A stretch of DNA of 64,000 nucleotides. It comes from Sphingobacterium sp. CZ-UAM (GTDB lineage Bacteria > Bacteroidota > Bacteroidia > Sphingobacteriales > Sphingobacteriaceae). Under the pieces are notes generated by a model, which was not told the origin of the DNA, did no database searches, and saw nothing but the letters and a program-made list of their open reading frames with translations. The stretch lies in NCBI RefSeq assembly GCF_002000245.1, contig NZ_MTCM01000002.1:248001-312000 (forward strand), read 5' to 3'. Each line of letters opens with the position of its first letter. The first letter of the stretch is position 1. Made by a program: the position numbers and the translations under genes. Of this stretch, positions 17,377-27,130 are shown piece by piece.

Positions 17377-17409
17377 AGATGAGGAAGTAGGAATCACAAG
17401 AAGTATACG

Positions 17410-20136
17410 TTATTTTGTTTTTCTAAGGATTAGACTGCTTGTGGAAGATGGAACTTCATATCGGTTGAATCTGTCTTTGTTTTCGAGGCCTTCAACGATA
17501 TACCCACTCTCTGGATTGATATTGAGCAATATATGGGGTACGAGTACGGATTGATTAAATTGTAAGACTATGCTTTTATCCTTTTGATTGTAGGTCAGGG
17601 TTTCGATTTCTCCGGCATCCGTGGTCAGCCACAAATTTTCTTTTGCTAAGAAAATACGGCCTTTAGAAGCTGTTTTTATATCCACTTCGATGGTATCCCG
17701 ATTTTCTTTAAGATTTCCACTAAATGCCAACCAGCCAAATTCTGGATGGTCGACGATATAGGTGCCTGAATTGACAGCATATCCATAAAATCCAGTGCCG
17801 TAGTCGCCCGAAATACCATCGTTGGCTAGGGTAGATGGGTAAGAATGGAAGGCAGCCGGGCCAAAGCCGTCTGCAGTCACATTGGCTAATGCGCCCATCA
17901 TACCAGCGTGGCCTACACGAAGCAGATAGAAATCATCTGGATGGTCACGGTATTCCGTCAATACCGGGATTGCGTTTAAGGCTGAACCATAATGATGCAG
18001 CTGACGCTCGATCCGGGATAATTTTCCGCCATAGACAAAATCCCAGTAGCGGCGGGCACTACCATTGTATCCCCAATGGGGGACGGTAGGCATATAGGCG
18101 AGGATGGCATTTAAGGTAACCCGGGTTTTGTCGTCAAAACCAAAATACCGGGACCATAAATAGACTTCTTCTTGTCCAGTAGAGTCCCAGGGCATTTCAC
18201 TTCCAAAGGGATAAGCGAGGCTTTTCCAATGTTCGGCCCGTTTGCGCATCACTGCTTCCAATTGATTCGCTTCAGCTGTCATTCCCTCACGGCGCAAATC
18301 ATGGAGGATAAGCAAAAAAATGCTGCCTTCCATTTGGCCAAATTGTGCATAATAAGGTGCTTTCTCGATCATCGCCATACTGGTTTGAAAAGCACGGTCT
18401 AGATAAACATTCCATCGCTCTTCCCGGATAAGATCCTGATAATCGCGGGCGAGTCGGTACATGACCCAATGGGCAGCAGCGACATGTGGATAGTTATACG
18501 AACGACCGATGTTATCCGCCTCTTTTTTAGGCCATGCCGACCAGGTCTTCCAGTTGATGTCTGTTTGGTAGGTGCCTGCCGGCATGGAATCAGGCTCGTA
18601 ATAAAATAAGCTTTTGACAACGCCGTATTTTTGATCACCTTTCTTGTGCTGGATTCGGCCATACATCGTTTCATGCACAAAGCGTTTCAATTTTGCGATC
18701 TCGGTGCGATTGGGCTGCAAGATCTGCTTCATGATGGCTGCTAGCCAGCTGGCAGCCCCGGCTTCATCGCTCAAACCGGCATACCAAGCGCGTGGCTCTT
18801 GGGTGACTAATTTCTTTTCTTCATAATCGTAGCTAATCACAGCGGGTGACCTGCCAAACAGGTCCTTGTCATTTTCGAACCATTGGGTAGTCGTCAAGAA
18901 ATGTCCAAGATCATTGACCACATCTTTTTCGGACTTAATGACTTTGTAATGAATGCTTTGTTCGATGCCATCCTGATAGGTAATAGTCAGACGTGCACGT
19001 CCCCACCGCTGACCTTTGATCTCAAAGTGATGCCATTGCTGTGGGCTGTCTTTTAGCTTGCTAACGCTTAGAGCGCCTTCCGGATAGACCGCAATGTTTT
19101 TAATAGCCTTGTTATGTTTTATAAACAATTTAACCGGATTATCTAAGGGAACGACATAGCCGGGAGCACCAATGGCCACAGGTCTATGATTCTTTAACAG
19201 GGTACGCTCAATTTCTTTAATGCCCGGAGCCAAGACAAACTTGAGGGCAAAAGTTTTGGATTGTTTTGGTTGTAAGAGCGTCGAGGTCGGGATATTCCAC
19301 TGTTCTATGCCCTTCCAGGACGTTTCGGCAAGTGCTTTGCTATGGATCATCCACTCATGGAAGCCTTCGAAAGTAATACTTCTGGGCGTAGGGTCATCAA
19401 GTAAAGGGTTGTAGGCTTCAAATCCGGCATTGCTGTAAGGGATTACCAATAAGCTTGGTCCGTTTCCATGCAGATGGTTTACTTGGAGATAGCCCGCATC
19501 TTTTCCGATATAGGGATCGAAAAATACATTTTGTGCATGTGCCTGATTCAGATCCTTCCGGTCCATATTATTATTGAATGGAAGTGGAATTCCCAAAGCC
19601 CCGATTTCAATCGCTTGATCGGTCGGATTACTGAGTTGAAATTTCAGGACAAGATCACCCCCTACATTCTCCCAACTGCGCTTGACCTGTAAGGGAATGT
19701 TCCCTAATGTTGGACTGATGTCAGCAGCAGCCAAGATCGTTTTGGACTGAGGCAATGCGATGACCTTTTTGCGGTCTTTAGCCGAAGAATAACTCGACCA
19801 TTGCATTTCTCCGCGACGTCTCAAACTGATGTTGATGTCACCGATATGAAAGAAACCGTTACGGTCGCGCTTGGCTAACATTTCCACCGGTGTATAGTCG
19901 AAAGCAGCATCGCCATCGACCTGTTGAAAGGCTGATAGCGTCTGTGAGTGATTGAATACCTTTATTTTCAGCTGCGCTAAAGTGAAGCTTTTAGTTCCTT
20001 GATCAATACCCAAAGTCGCCGGCTGGTTTTTAGTAGCTTTCCATACGGGGTGCTCCTCCTGTTGGCTAAATGCAGCATTGGTCAGTAGGATATAAAGTAA
20101 GGTAATGAGGATATAGTAACTATTTTTTAAATTCAT
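17410..20136 (-). CDS. Large secreted DUF5695-like protein, probable carbohydrate-active enzyme
   Basis: A 908-aa exported protein; the signal peptide ends near 'NAAFSQ' (residue 25). The N-terminal half (to about 390) is beta-sandwich-like ('ISFEG..EWMIHSKALAE'). The middle and C-terminal half contain helix-pair segments with conserved aromatic/acidic residues ('RAWYAGLSDEAGAASWLAA', 'SYNYPHVAAAHWVMYRLA', 'EEVYLWSRYFGFDDK'), suggesting an (alpha/alpha)6 barrel as in many glycosidases. The pattern matches what I remember of DUF5695, whose activity is not firmly known to me. It is divergent from an AraC regulator with 219 bp between starts, which may control it. Confidence 0.72.
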   Translation of the reverse strand: MNLKNSYYILITLLYILLTNAAFSQQEEHPVWKATKNQPATLGIDQGTKSFTLAQLKIKVFNHSQTLSAFQQVDGDAAFDYTPVEMLAKRDRNGFFHIGDINISLRRRGEMQWSSYSSAKDRKKVIALPQSKTILAAADISPTLGNIPLQVKRSWENVGGDLVLKFQLSNPTDQAIEIGALGIPLPFNNNMDRKDLNQAHAQNVFFDPYIGKDAGYLQVNHLHGNGPSLLVIPYSNAGFEAYNPLLDDPTPRSITFEGFHEWMIHSKALAETSWKGIEQWNIPTSTLLQPKQSKTFALKFVLAPGIKEIERTLLKNHRPVAIGAPGYVVPLDNPVKLFIKHNKAIKNIAVYPEGALSVSKLKDSPQQWHHFEIKGQRWGRARLTITYQDGIEQSIHYKVIKSEKDVVNDLGHFLTTTQWFENDKDLFGRSPAVISYDYEEKKLVTQEPRAWYAGLSDEAGAASWLAAIMKQILQPNRTEIAKLKRFVHETMYGRIQHKKGDQKYGVVKSLFYYEPDSMPAGTYQTDINWKTWSAWPKKEADNIGRSYNYPHVAAAHWVMYRLARDYQDLIREERWNVYLDRAFQTSMAMIEKAPYYAQFGQMEGSIFLLILHDLRREGMTAEANQLEAVMRKRAEHWKSLAYPFGSEMPWDSTGQEEVYLWSRYFGFDDKTRVTLNAILAYMPTVPHWGYNGSARRYWDFVYGGKLSRIERQLHHYGSALNAIPVLTEYRDHPDDFYLLRVGHAGMMGALANVTADGFGPAAFHSYPSTLANDGISGDYGTGFYGYAVNSGTYIVDHPEFGWLAFSGNLKENRDTIEVDIKTASKGRIFLAKENLWLTTDAGEIETLTYNQKDKSIVLQFNQSVLVPHILLNINPESGYIVEGLENKDRFNRYEVPSSTSSLILRKTK

Positions 20137-20355
20137 ATTGTCAGGTTTAGCAATTTATAATTCTATAATAGGACTATAAAGTGAATTACTACAAATTTGA
20201 TTGATTAGGATCTCTATTAATTGCCAGATTTTAACCTAAGCTAATACATTTTTGATATTTTACATGAACGGATTGTTTTGTAAATAGCTAAATAGTAAAT
20301 TTAATGTATAAATGACACTTTATTGAAAATCATTTCAACTTAACGATTCTAATTT

Positions 20356-21219
20356 ATGAAACCAATTCAATACCAAGTTCCTATTCCTAAGGATAGGACT
20401 GTTTTTATTCAGGAGGATTTGTTGGATAAATTTTATCCTTATATGCATCGTCACGAGGAATATCAGTTGATTTGGATTAAGGAGGGCTCAGGGCAGCTAT
20501 TGGTCGATGATAATGTGCATTGTTTTGAACATGGCGATATTTTCTTATTAGGTTCGAATCAGGCTCACGTCTTTAAAAATGATTCTATGGATAGGTTTGT
20601 ACAATCTGTTTCTGTCTTCTTCAATTTAAAAGGCACTTTATCGGGGATTTTAAATTTGCCTGAATTAAGTATGCTACTGGATTTTATCGATAAAAATGGT
20701 CGTGGTTTTCAGGTTCCTAAAACATATCTGGCTCAGGTAAGCCGGAGGATAGAATCGCTGAAGAATGCGGATAGTTTAGGTCAGCTCGTAAGTTTCTTTT
20801 ACCTGTTGAAATCGTTAAACCGGCTTTCGTTCAAACTTAAACCTCTTACAGGAGTGGCGACTGCTGATTTTGGAACTGGAAGCTCCTTTAGGATAACATC
20901 GTTATGTGATTTTCTGGATAACAACTATAAGGAGCATATTAGTTTAAATGAAATCGCCGAAAAGGCTAATCTTACCCCCCAGGCATTCTGCCGATATTTC
21001 AAGAAAAGTACCGGTAAAACTTTCGTTTCGTATGTAAACGAATTGCGGGTAAGAGAAGCCTGTCGCTTATTGGGCAAGGAAGATTATGATAGTATTTCAA
21101 GAGTTGCTTATAGTTCGGGATTTAATAGTGTCACTAATTTTAACCGGGTTTTTAGAAGCATTCTCGGCATCTCACCCAAGATGTATATCGCTAATTACAG
21201 GCATTTACTTTACGAATAA
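20356..21219 (+). CDS. AraC-family transcriptional regulator with cupin sensor
   Basis: A 287-aa regulator. The N-terminal cupin half (residues 1-110) contains 'MHRHEEYQLIWIKEGSG' and 'CFEHGDIFLLGSNQAHVF', the usual sugar- or ligand-binding jelly roll. The C-terminal half (about 185-287) carries the two helix-turn-helix motifs: 'ISLNEIAEKANLTPQAFCRYFKK' and 'SISRVAYSSGFNSVTNFNRVF'. The protein is complete. It is transcribed away from the large DUF5695-like gene and is its likely regulator. The AT-rich 219-bp spacer would hold both promoters and the operator. Confidence 0.92.
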   Translation: MKPIQYQVPIPKDRTVFIQEDLLDKFYPYMHRHEEYQLIWIKEGSGQLLVDDNVHCFEHGDIFLLGSNQAHVFKNDSMDRFVQSVSVFFNLKGTLSGILNLPELSMLLDFIDKNGRGFQVPKTYLAQVSRRIESLKNADSLGQLVSFFYLLKSLNRLSFKLKPLTGVATADFGTGSSFRITSLCDFLDNNYKEHISLNEIAEKANLTPQAFCRYFKKSTGKTFVSYVNELRVREACRLLGKEDYDSISRVAYSSGFNSVTNFNRVFRSILGISPKMYIANYRHLLYE

Positions 21220-21317
21220 TTGTAAATGTCAATATCCAGTAAGTAATGATTAAAAGCTGGTTAGTTTGCTGTTTGTAGAGTTGCTTTCTTTGAATAAGAA
21301 AATTATAAATTACTCAA

Positions 21318-21479
21318 TTGAAGACCAACTATTGCAGCACGTATTACCTCTTACAGGATGGCCGGGAAGTTCAGATTTCAGAGCAGGCTGACAGACAGAA
21401 CAATTGTTCCTATGACAATGTAGGAATGATCGTGCGGAGTCATTTTACCCGATTGGCAGCATCCGGTATTGTAGCGTAA
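21318..21479 (+). CDS. Possible small ORF or gene fragment
   Basis: The 339-bp gap before the DUF885 gene has one plausible frame of 53 codons from a TTG. It reads 'YYLLQDGREVQISEQAD' and ends 'RLAASGIVA' before TAA. Composition is protein-like and mixed in charge, but there is no ATG, no clear ribosome-binding site and no recognised family. It could be the end of a decayed gene. The rest of the gap shows nothing notable; a Cys-rich minus-strand frame over the same bases is probably its shadow. Confidence 0.25.
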   Translation: MKTNYCSTYYLLQDGREVQISEQADRQNNCSYDNVGMIVRSHFTRLAASGIVA

Positions 21480-21558
21480 GGAGTGAAATGGATTTGAACA
21501 GCAAATATCTCGGCATTTAGTACAGATTGGTTTCAATAGTAAACAATAAATCGAAAAG

Positions 21559-23331
21559 ATGAAGAGAAACAACACTGACCCTAACGTAAAGAAATTTATA
21601 GTCATTGGCGTACTTTGTACGGCTTCTTCGCTAACAGATGCCCAAAATATGGATTTGTATCAACACACAACACCTATTGAACCTTATATCATCCAATATC
21701 GCCAAGACTTGGAAGCGGTCAATTATTTTTACGGCCCGATGCCTAAAAACTGGGGATTTCAGCAGTCGGCTGCCTCGCCCGAGCAGATCAATAGGCTAAT
21801 TAAGATAGACGATGGCTACCTAGCCAAACTCAAAAAATTTGACTATACAGGTTTAAATACCAATGGCCAGGTCGATTACATTCTGCTCAACCAAAAAGTG
21901 CGACGACATCAGGATGAACTCAAAGAAACATTAGCTTCTTACAATCGGCTAAAATTCTACTTGCCCTTCGCCGATAATATCTTTCAATTTGAACAGCAAC
22001 GTCGTAGAGGTGCCACTGTTGTGGGAAAGGATGTTGCTATCATACTCGAGAAAACGGCAGGGCAGGTGGATGTGGCAATCCAAAAGTTAGCCAATATGGC
22101 CTCGATCGAATCAACGGATGTCAATTTCCTGGTCAATATGGTGGAGTCATTGCGGTTACGTCTGGAAAGCGCGTACGATTTTTATAATGGCTATGACCCC
22201 TTGTTTACCTGGTGGGTGCCCAAATCTTATGAACATTTAAACGAAAAGTTGATCCAATACAAAGACGTATTGCAGGCAAAGAGCAACTGGAAAGTGTTTA
22301 ATGATGGTAGTAATATTGGTGGGCAGCCGATTGGAAAAGCGGCGCTCAATAAAAAATTGCGCGAGGAAATGATCGCTTATGATGCGGATGAGTTATTGCG
22401 CATTGCTGACAAGGAGTGGGCATGGTGTCTGTCGGAGCTGTTAAAAGCTTCCCATGAGATGGGGTTTGGCAACGATTGGAAAGCAGCGCAGGAAAAAGTT
22501 AAAAATACCTATGTACCCGAAGGTCAGCAGCCCGCTCTGATCAATGCATTATATGACCGGGCCCAGACATTCATCAAACAGCATGATCTGATCGATATTC
22601 CGGAACTGGCGGATGAAACCTGGGGAATGATCATGATGACGCCTGAACGGCAATTAGTCAATCCTTTTTTTACGGGCGGACGTGAGATCAGTATTTCCTA
22701 TCCGACCAACACGATGACCTATGAGCAGAAGATGATGAGTATGCGAGGGAATAATCCGCATTTTTCGTTAGGTACAGTGCAGCACGAACTCAATCCGGGG
22801 CATCATCTGCAGTACTTTATGAACAAACGCTACAAGCCTTACCGCGAGCAAAATTTCAATACGCCATTCTGGACCGAAGGCTGGACCTTATATTGGGAAT
22901 TGCTGCTCTATCGGATGGGATTTGCAAAGACAGCCGAAGAACGTATCGGGATGTTATTTTGGAGGATGCACCGTTGTGCGCGGATCACCTTCAGTATCAA
23001 ATTTCATTTGGGTGAATGGACACCCCAGCAATGTATTGATTATCTAGTTGATCAGGTCGGCCATGAGCCTGCAAACGCACATGGTGAAGTGAAGCGGTCT
23101 TTCGAAGGTGCTTACGACCCCTTATATCAATTGGCTTATTTGATCGGCGGTTTGCAGTTACTGAGTATCAGTGATGAATTGGTGGGATCGGGTAAAATGT
23201 CCTACAGCGAATTTCATGACCGGGTCATCAAGGAAAATTACTTGCCCATGGAGATGCTAAGGGCCATCTTAACAGACCAAAAGCTCGAACCTAACCATCA
23301 GGCAACTTGGAAATTCTACAATTTTAAGTAA
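21559..23331 (+). CDS. Exported DUF885-family metallopeptidase-like protein
   Basis: A 590-aa exported protein; a hydrophobic segment around residues 12-26 precedes 'TDAQ'. DUF885 proteins resemble zinc carboxypeptidase-like enzymes. The expected metal site is visible as 'QHELNPGHHLQ', with His409, Glu410 and His415/His416. A downstream 'FWTEGWTLYWELLLYRMGF' block (Glu candidate for the third ligand) and 'EVKRSFEGAYDPLYQLAY' near the C-terminus complete the family pattern. It is the first gene of a tight group with an amino-acid permease (21 bp later) and an S9 peptidase, so release of amino acids or short peptides is likely. The exact substrate is unknown. Confidence 0.88.
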   Translation: MKRNNTDPNVKKFIVIGVLCTASSLTDAQNMDLYQHTTPIEPYIIQYRQDLEAVNYFYGPMPKNWGFQQSAASPEQINRLIKIDDGYLAKLKKFDYTGLNTNGQVDYILLNQKVRRHQDELKETLASYNRLKFYLPFADNIFQFEQQRRRGATVVGKDVAIILEKTAGQVDVAIQKLANMASIESTDVNFLVNMVESLRLRLESAYDFYNGYDPLFTWWVPKSYEHLNEKLIQYKDVLQAKSNWKVFNDGSNIGGQPIGKAALNKKLREEMIAYDADELLRIADKEWAWCLSELLKASHEMGFGNDWKAAQEKVKNTYVPEGQQPALINALYDRAQTFIKQHDLIDIPELADETWGMIMMTPERQLVNPFFTGGREISISYPTNTMTYEQKMMSMRGNNPHFSLGTVQHELNPGHHLQYFMNKRYKPYREQNFNTPFWTEGWTLYWELLLYRMGFAKTAEERIGMLFWRMHRCARITFSIKFHLGEWTPQQCIDYLVDQVGHEPANAHGEVKRSFEGAYDPLYQLAYLIGGLQLLSISDELVGSGKMSYSEFHDRVIKENYLPMEMLRAILTDQKLEPNHQATWKFYNFK

Positions 23332-23351
23332 GCGCAACCTAACCCTAAATT

Positions 23352-24773
23352 ATGCGTAGTCAACAAAATAGGCAGGAATTCAAAAAGTCATTGGGACTGT
23401 TGGATGCCACAATGCTCGTTGCCGGCAGTATGATCGGCTCGGGAATCTTTATTGTATCGTCGGATATCGCCAGAAATACGGGCTCTGCCGGCTGGCTGAT
23501 GTTGGTATGGGTGATCTGCGGATTTATGACCCTAGCTGCAGCCTTGAGTTATGGCGAACTCAGTGCCATGTTTCCGAAAGCCGGTGGGCAGTATATTTAT
23601 CTCAAAGAAGCCTACGGTCCAGTGGTCAGTTTTACGTTTGGATGGACTTTTTTTGCGGTCATCCAGACGGCGACGATTGCAGCTGTGGGAGTAGCTTTTG
23701 CCAAGTTTACAGCTTATTTGTTTCCTGTACTTGATGAGGATGTTTACCTGTTGCTCATCGGTGACTATCATATTTCATCGGCGCAGCTGTTGGCTATCGC
23801 TGTTATTTTACTGCTCACCCGTATCAACACCGGCGGTGTAAAGCATGGTAAAACAATTCAGACGGTGCTGACATTGATCAAAATATTAAGTTTAGTTTTA
23901 TTGGTCATATTCGGTTTTGCGGCTTTCGATCTGGAGGTATGGAACCAAAATTGGTCCACATCGAACAGATGGGATCTACAGCATTTAAATGTGGACGGAT
24001 CGACAGCCGCTTATGCCACTTTTGGTGCATTTGGCGCCGTATCTGCTGCATTGGTCGGGGCATTGTTCAGCAGTGACTCCTGGCATTCCTCTGCTGCGGT
24101 AGCAGGCGAGATCAAGAATCCGCAACGCAACATTGGATTGAGCCTGGCGCTGGGTACACTGGTTGTAACAGTGATCTATATTTTGACCAATCTGATGTAT
24201 ACGGGTGTATTAACAATCGAGCAGATGGCCAGCGCACCAAAAGACCGCGTGGCCATGCTGGTAGCGCAGGAAATTTTTGGTCCCCTGGGCATAGCCGTCT
24301 TAGCGATTATGATTATGGTCAGCACTTTTGGCTGCAATAACGGACTGATCCTCGCTGGTGCAAGGATCTATTATTCCATGGCTAAGGACGGCTTGTTTTT
24401 TAAGAAAACAGCAAGGTTAAATAAGCATGCGGTACCAGCTTACGCCCTGTGGTTGCAGGCAGTCGTTGCATCGATATGGTGTCTGACCGGTAAATACGGT
24501 GACCTGCTGGATATGATTACCTGTGTGGTGGTGATGTTCTATGTGCTCTGTATCATCGGCATCTTTTGGTTAAGACATAAACGTCCGGATGTACCGCGGC
24601 CTTATCGGGCTTTTGGCTATCCCTTTATTCCGGCCATCTATATTGTGATGGGCATCTCGTTTATTATTTTGTTGGTGATCTATAAACCGCAGTTTACCTG
24701 GCCCGGTATTATCATCACGCTATTGGGGATACCACTCTATTATGTTGTGAAACAGAAAAACCTGAAGACGTAA
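23352..24773 (+). CDS. APC-superfamily amino acid permease
   Basis: An inner-membrane amino-acid transporter of 473 aa with about 12 membrane segments. The N-terminal segment contains the substrate/ion-binding signature 'LVAGSMIGSGIFIVSSD' in broken helix 1. 'MFPKAGGQYIYLKEAYGP' is the LAT/APC loop. The later 'SSDSWHSSAAVAGEIKNPQRN' block is typical of the L-type branch. Starting 21 bp after the DUF885 gene and 73 bp before an S9 peptidase, it probably imports amino acids released by these enzymes. Substrate specificity cannot be read here. Confidence 0.93.
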   Translation: MRSQQNRQEFKKSLGLLDATMLVAGSMIGSGIFIVSSDIARNTGSAGWLMLVWVICGFMTLAAALSYGELSAMFPKAGGQYIYLKEAYGPVVSFTFGWTFFAVIQTATIAAVGVAFAKFTAYLFPVLDEDVYLLLIGDYHISSAQLLAIAVILLLTRINTGGVKHGKTIQTVLTLIKILSLVLLVIFGFAAFDLEVWNQNWSTSNRWDLQHLNVDGSTAAYATFGAFGAVSAALVGALFSSDSWHSSAAVAGEIKNPQRNIGLSLALGTLVVTVIYILTNLMYTGVLTIEQMASAPKDRVAMLVAQEIFGPLGIAVLAIMIMVSTFGCNNGLILAGARIYYSMAKDGLFFKKTARLNKHAVPAYALWLQAVVASIWCLTGKYGDLLDMITCVVVMFYVLCIIGIFWLRHKRPDVPRPYRAFGYPFIPAIYIVMGISFIILLVIYKPQFTWPGIIITLLGIPLYYVVKQKNLKT

Positions 24774-24846
24774 GCTCGCTGATTTTCAATGCTGCCTGGG
24801 TGCGATGAACGGCAGATTAATATATACGATATAAAAAACAATACAT

Positions 24847-27090
24847 ATGAAGTCAACATTTACGGCTGTTTTATTACTGCTATTGCAGCTTACAGGGATG
24901 GCGCAGGGGACAGTGGAGGATTATAAACGTGCCAAAGAGATCAGAAGTTCGTTTGCTAAGGTGTATCAGGTGCCACAACAGGTGATCTGGTCTGAAAAAG
25001 GAGATCGCTTTTCGTATCGCGTGAATCGCAAAGATGGGAAACGAAGCTTATATCTAGTGGATGTAGCGACGAAGAAAACAATAGAAACTGATGTTGCTGC
25101 TATTGAAAAGCAGCTGTCAGATCTGTCAGGCAAAGCGGTAGAATTGGGAGTTTTGTGGGGAAGGGATTTGAAAGTCCTGACGGCGAACGAAGTGGAATTC
25201 ACGGAAGAGAAAGCGGTCTGGAAGTGGAATACTGTGGAAAATAAGTTGAGCAAATTGCGGGATATTCCTTCAACGGGCACAGACCGTAGATCGGGGGGCT
25301 ATTGGGGAGCGCGCTGGGATGATAGTAAAGGTGAACCGGTAGAGTCGCCCGATAAAGTCTATACAGCCTATATCAAAAATAATAATGTATACAGCAGTAA
25401 AAAATCGGATGCAAAAACTGAGCGGCAGTTGACCTTTGATGGAAGCCCCGGAGAGTATTATAGTGCACGTATCTTATGGTCCAATGATTCAAAGAAATTG
25501 GCGGTGTCAAAAGTGAGAAAGGCTGAAATCAGACAGTTGACATTATTGGAATCTTCGCCAACCGATCAATTACAGCCTAAGTTACAAACTCGGGATTATA
25601 ATAAACCGGGCGATGCATTGTCTCAATATTATCCAACTATTATTGATGTAGTCGATGGCCGGCTGATGTCGGTAGATCCTGCCCAGGTCGCCAATCAGTT
25701 TTCACTGTCTGGACCCGTCTGGAAATCGGACAATAGCGGGATCACCTTTGAATATAATCAGCGTGGTCACCAACGTTACGACGTTATGGAACTCAGTGCC
25801 ATAGACGGCAAAACACAAGCAATTATCTCCGAGCGAAGCGCCACATTTATTGATTATAGTGGAAAAAAATATCGCTATGATCTTAAAAAATCGGCGGATA
25901 TTATCTGGGCTTCGGAACGCGATGGATGGAATCACCTGTATCTGTTCGATGCCAAAACCGGCGCTTTGAAGCGTCAGATTACAAAGGGGAATTGGGTGGT
26001 GCGTAAGGTCGTCCATGTGAATGAGGATAACAAAAATATTATTTTTGAAGCCAGTGGCATGCATAGGGACGAGGACCCCTATCTAGTTCATTATTATACG
26101 ATTGGTTTTGATGGAAAGGGCTTGAAAGAAATTACTCCGGAAGCAGCCAATCACCAGGCAACATTCAATTCGGATCATTCCTTATTTGTCGATCTCTACT
26201 CTCGTGTGGACCAAGCTCCACAGGCGGTATTACGTCGGGTGACAGATGGACAGATCATCATGAAGCTGGAACAGGCGGATATCTCGGATCTGGAAGCTAG
26301 CGGATGGCGCAAGCCTGAGGTGTTTAAGTCGCTGGGTAGGGATGGTAAAACCGATATTTGGGGCATCATTGTGCGGCCTAGAAATTTTGACCCGAACAAA
26401 ACATATCCGGTAATTGAGTATATCTATGCCGGTCCGCATAGCGCCTTTGTCCCGAAATCATTTTCTGCTAATCCGGCCGGGCTTGCCGAGCTGGCTGAAC
26501 TGGGTTTTATCGTCGTTCAGATTGACGGAATGGGCACGTCCAACCGCTCGAAGGCATTTCAGGATGTCGCCTGGAAAAACCTAAAAGATGCTGGTTTTCC
26601 AGACCGTATTGCCTGGATGAAGGCTGCAGCACTTCAATATCCCTATATGGACATTAAAAAAGTTGGCATATTCGGGACTTCTGCGGGTGGACAGTCCGCT
26701 GCCGGAGCCCTGTTGTTCCATCCCGAATTTTATAAGGTCGGAGTTTCCTCCTGTGGCTGTCATGATAACCGGATGGACAAAATATGGTGGAATGAACAAT
26801 GGATGGGCTGGCCGATCGGGCCTGAATATGCTGCCTGTTCTAACATCGAAAACGCATATCGACTGGAAGGCAAGCTGCTGTTGATCGTGGGGGAGCTGGA
26901 TGATAATGTGGATCCTGCTTCGACCTATCAATTTGTCAATCAGCTGATCAAGCATGGCAAAGATCACGACTTTATTATGGTTCCGGGTATGGGACATGCT
27001 TCCGGTGGTGATTTCGGAGAAAAGAAACGTCGCGATTATTTTGTCAAACACCTACTTGGTGTCGAACCACCAGCATGGAATGCTTATTAA
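24847..27090 (+). CDS. Secreted S9-family prolyl oligopeptidase (DPP IV-like)
   Basis: A 747-aa exported serine peptidase. A signal peptide ends at 'TGMAQG' (residue 21). Residues of about 30-500 form the beta-propeller that gates access ('IIWASERDGWNHLYLFD' is the DPP IV hallmark). The alpha/beta-hydrolase domain follows, with catalytic Ser612 in 'FGTSAGGQS', Asp685 or Asp686 in 'GELDDNVDP' and His717 in 'GMGHASGG'. The spacing of the triad is normal. Enzymes of this group usually remove dipeptides with Pro or Ala at position two. The neighbours (DUF885 protein, amino-acid permease) support a role in peptide use. Confidence 0.92.
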   Translation: MKSTFTAVLLLLLQLTGMAQGTVEDYKRAKEIRSSFAKVYQVPQQVIWSEKGDRFSYRVNRKDGKRSLYLVDVATKKTIETDVAAIEKQLSDLSGKAVELGVLWGRDLKVLTANEVEFTEEKAVWKWNTVENKLSKLRDIPSTGTDRRSGGYWGARWDDSKGEPVESPDKVYTAYIKNNNVYSSKKSDAKTERQLTFDGSPGEYYSARILWSNDSKKLAVSKVRKAEIRQLTLLESSPTDQLQPKLQTRDYNKPGDALSQYYPTIIDVVDGRLMSVDPAQVANQFSLSGPVWKSDNSGITFEYNQRGHQRYDVMELSAIDGKTQAIISERSATFIDYSGKKYRYDLKKSADIIWASERDGWNHLYLFDAKTGALKRQITKGNWVVRKVVHVNEDNKNIIFEASGMHRDEDPYLVHYYTIGFDGKGLKEITPEAANHQATFNSDHSLFVDLYSRVDQAPQAVLRRVTDGQIIMKLEQADISDLEASGWRKPEVFKSLGRDGKTDIWGIIVRPRNFDPNKTYPVIEYIYAGPHSAFVPKSFSANPAGLAELAELGFIVVQIDGMGTSNRSKAFQDVAWKNLKDAGFPDRIAWMKAAALQYPYMDIKKVGIFGTSAGGQSAAGALLFHPEFYKVGVSSCGCHDNRMDKIWWNEQWMGWPIGPEYAACSNIENAYRLEGKLLLIVGELDDNVDPASTYQFVNQLIKHGKDHDFIMVPGMGHASGGDFGEKKRRDYFVKHLLGVEPPAWNAY

Positions 27091-27130
27091 CGAACAAAAA
27101 TCGAGCTTTTGAGCTCATAAAGAGATAGAG

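Noticed and set aside
21378-21605. Minus-strand Cys-rich frame resembling a small toxin or peptide
   Set aside because: It overlaps the start and signal peptide of the DUF885 gene in antisense and has no start context or leader-like organisation.
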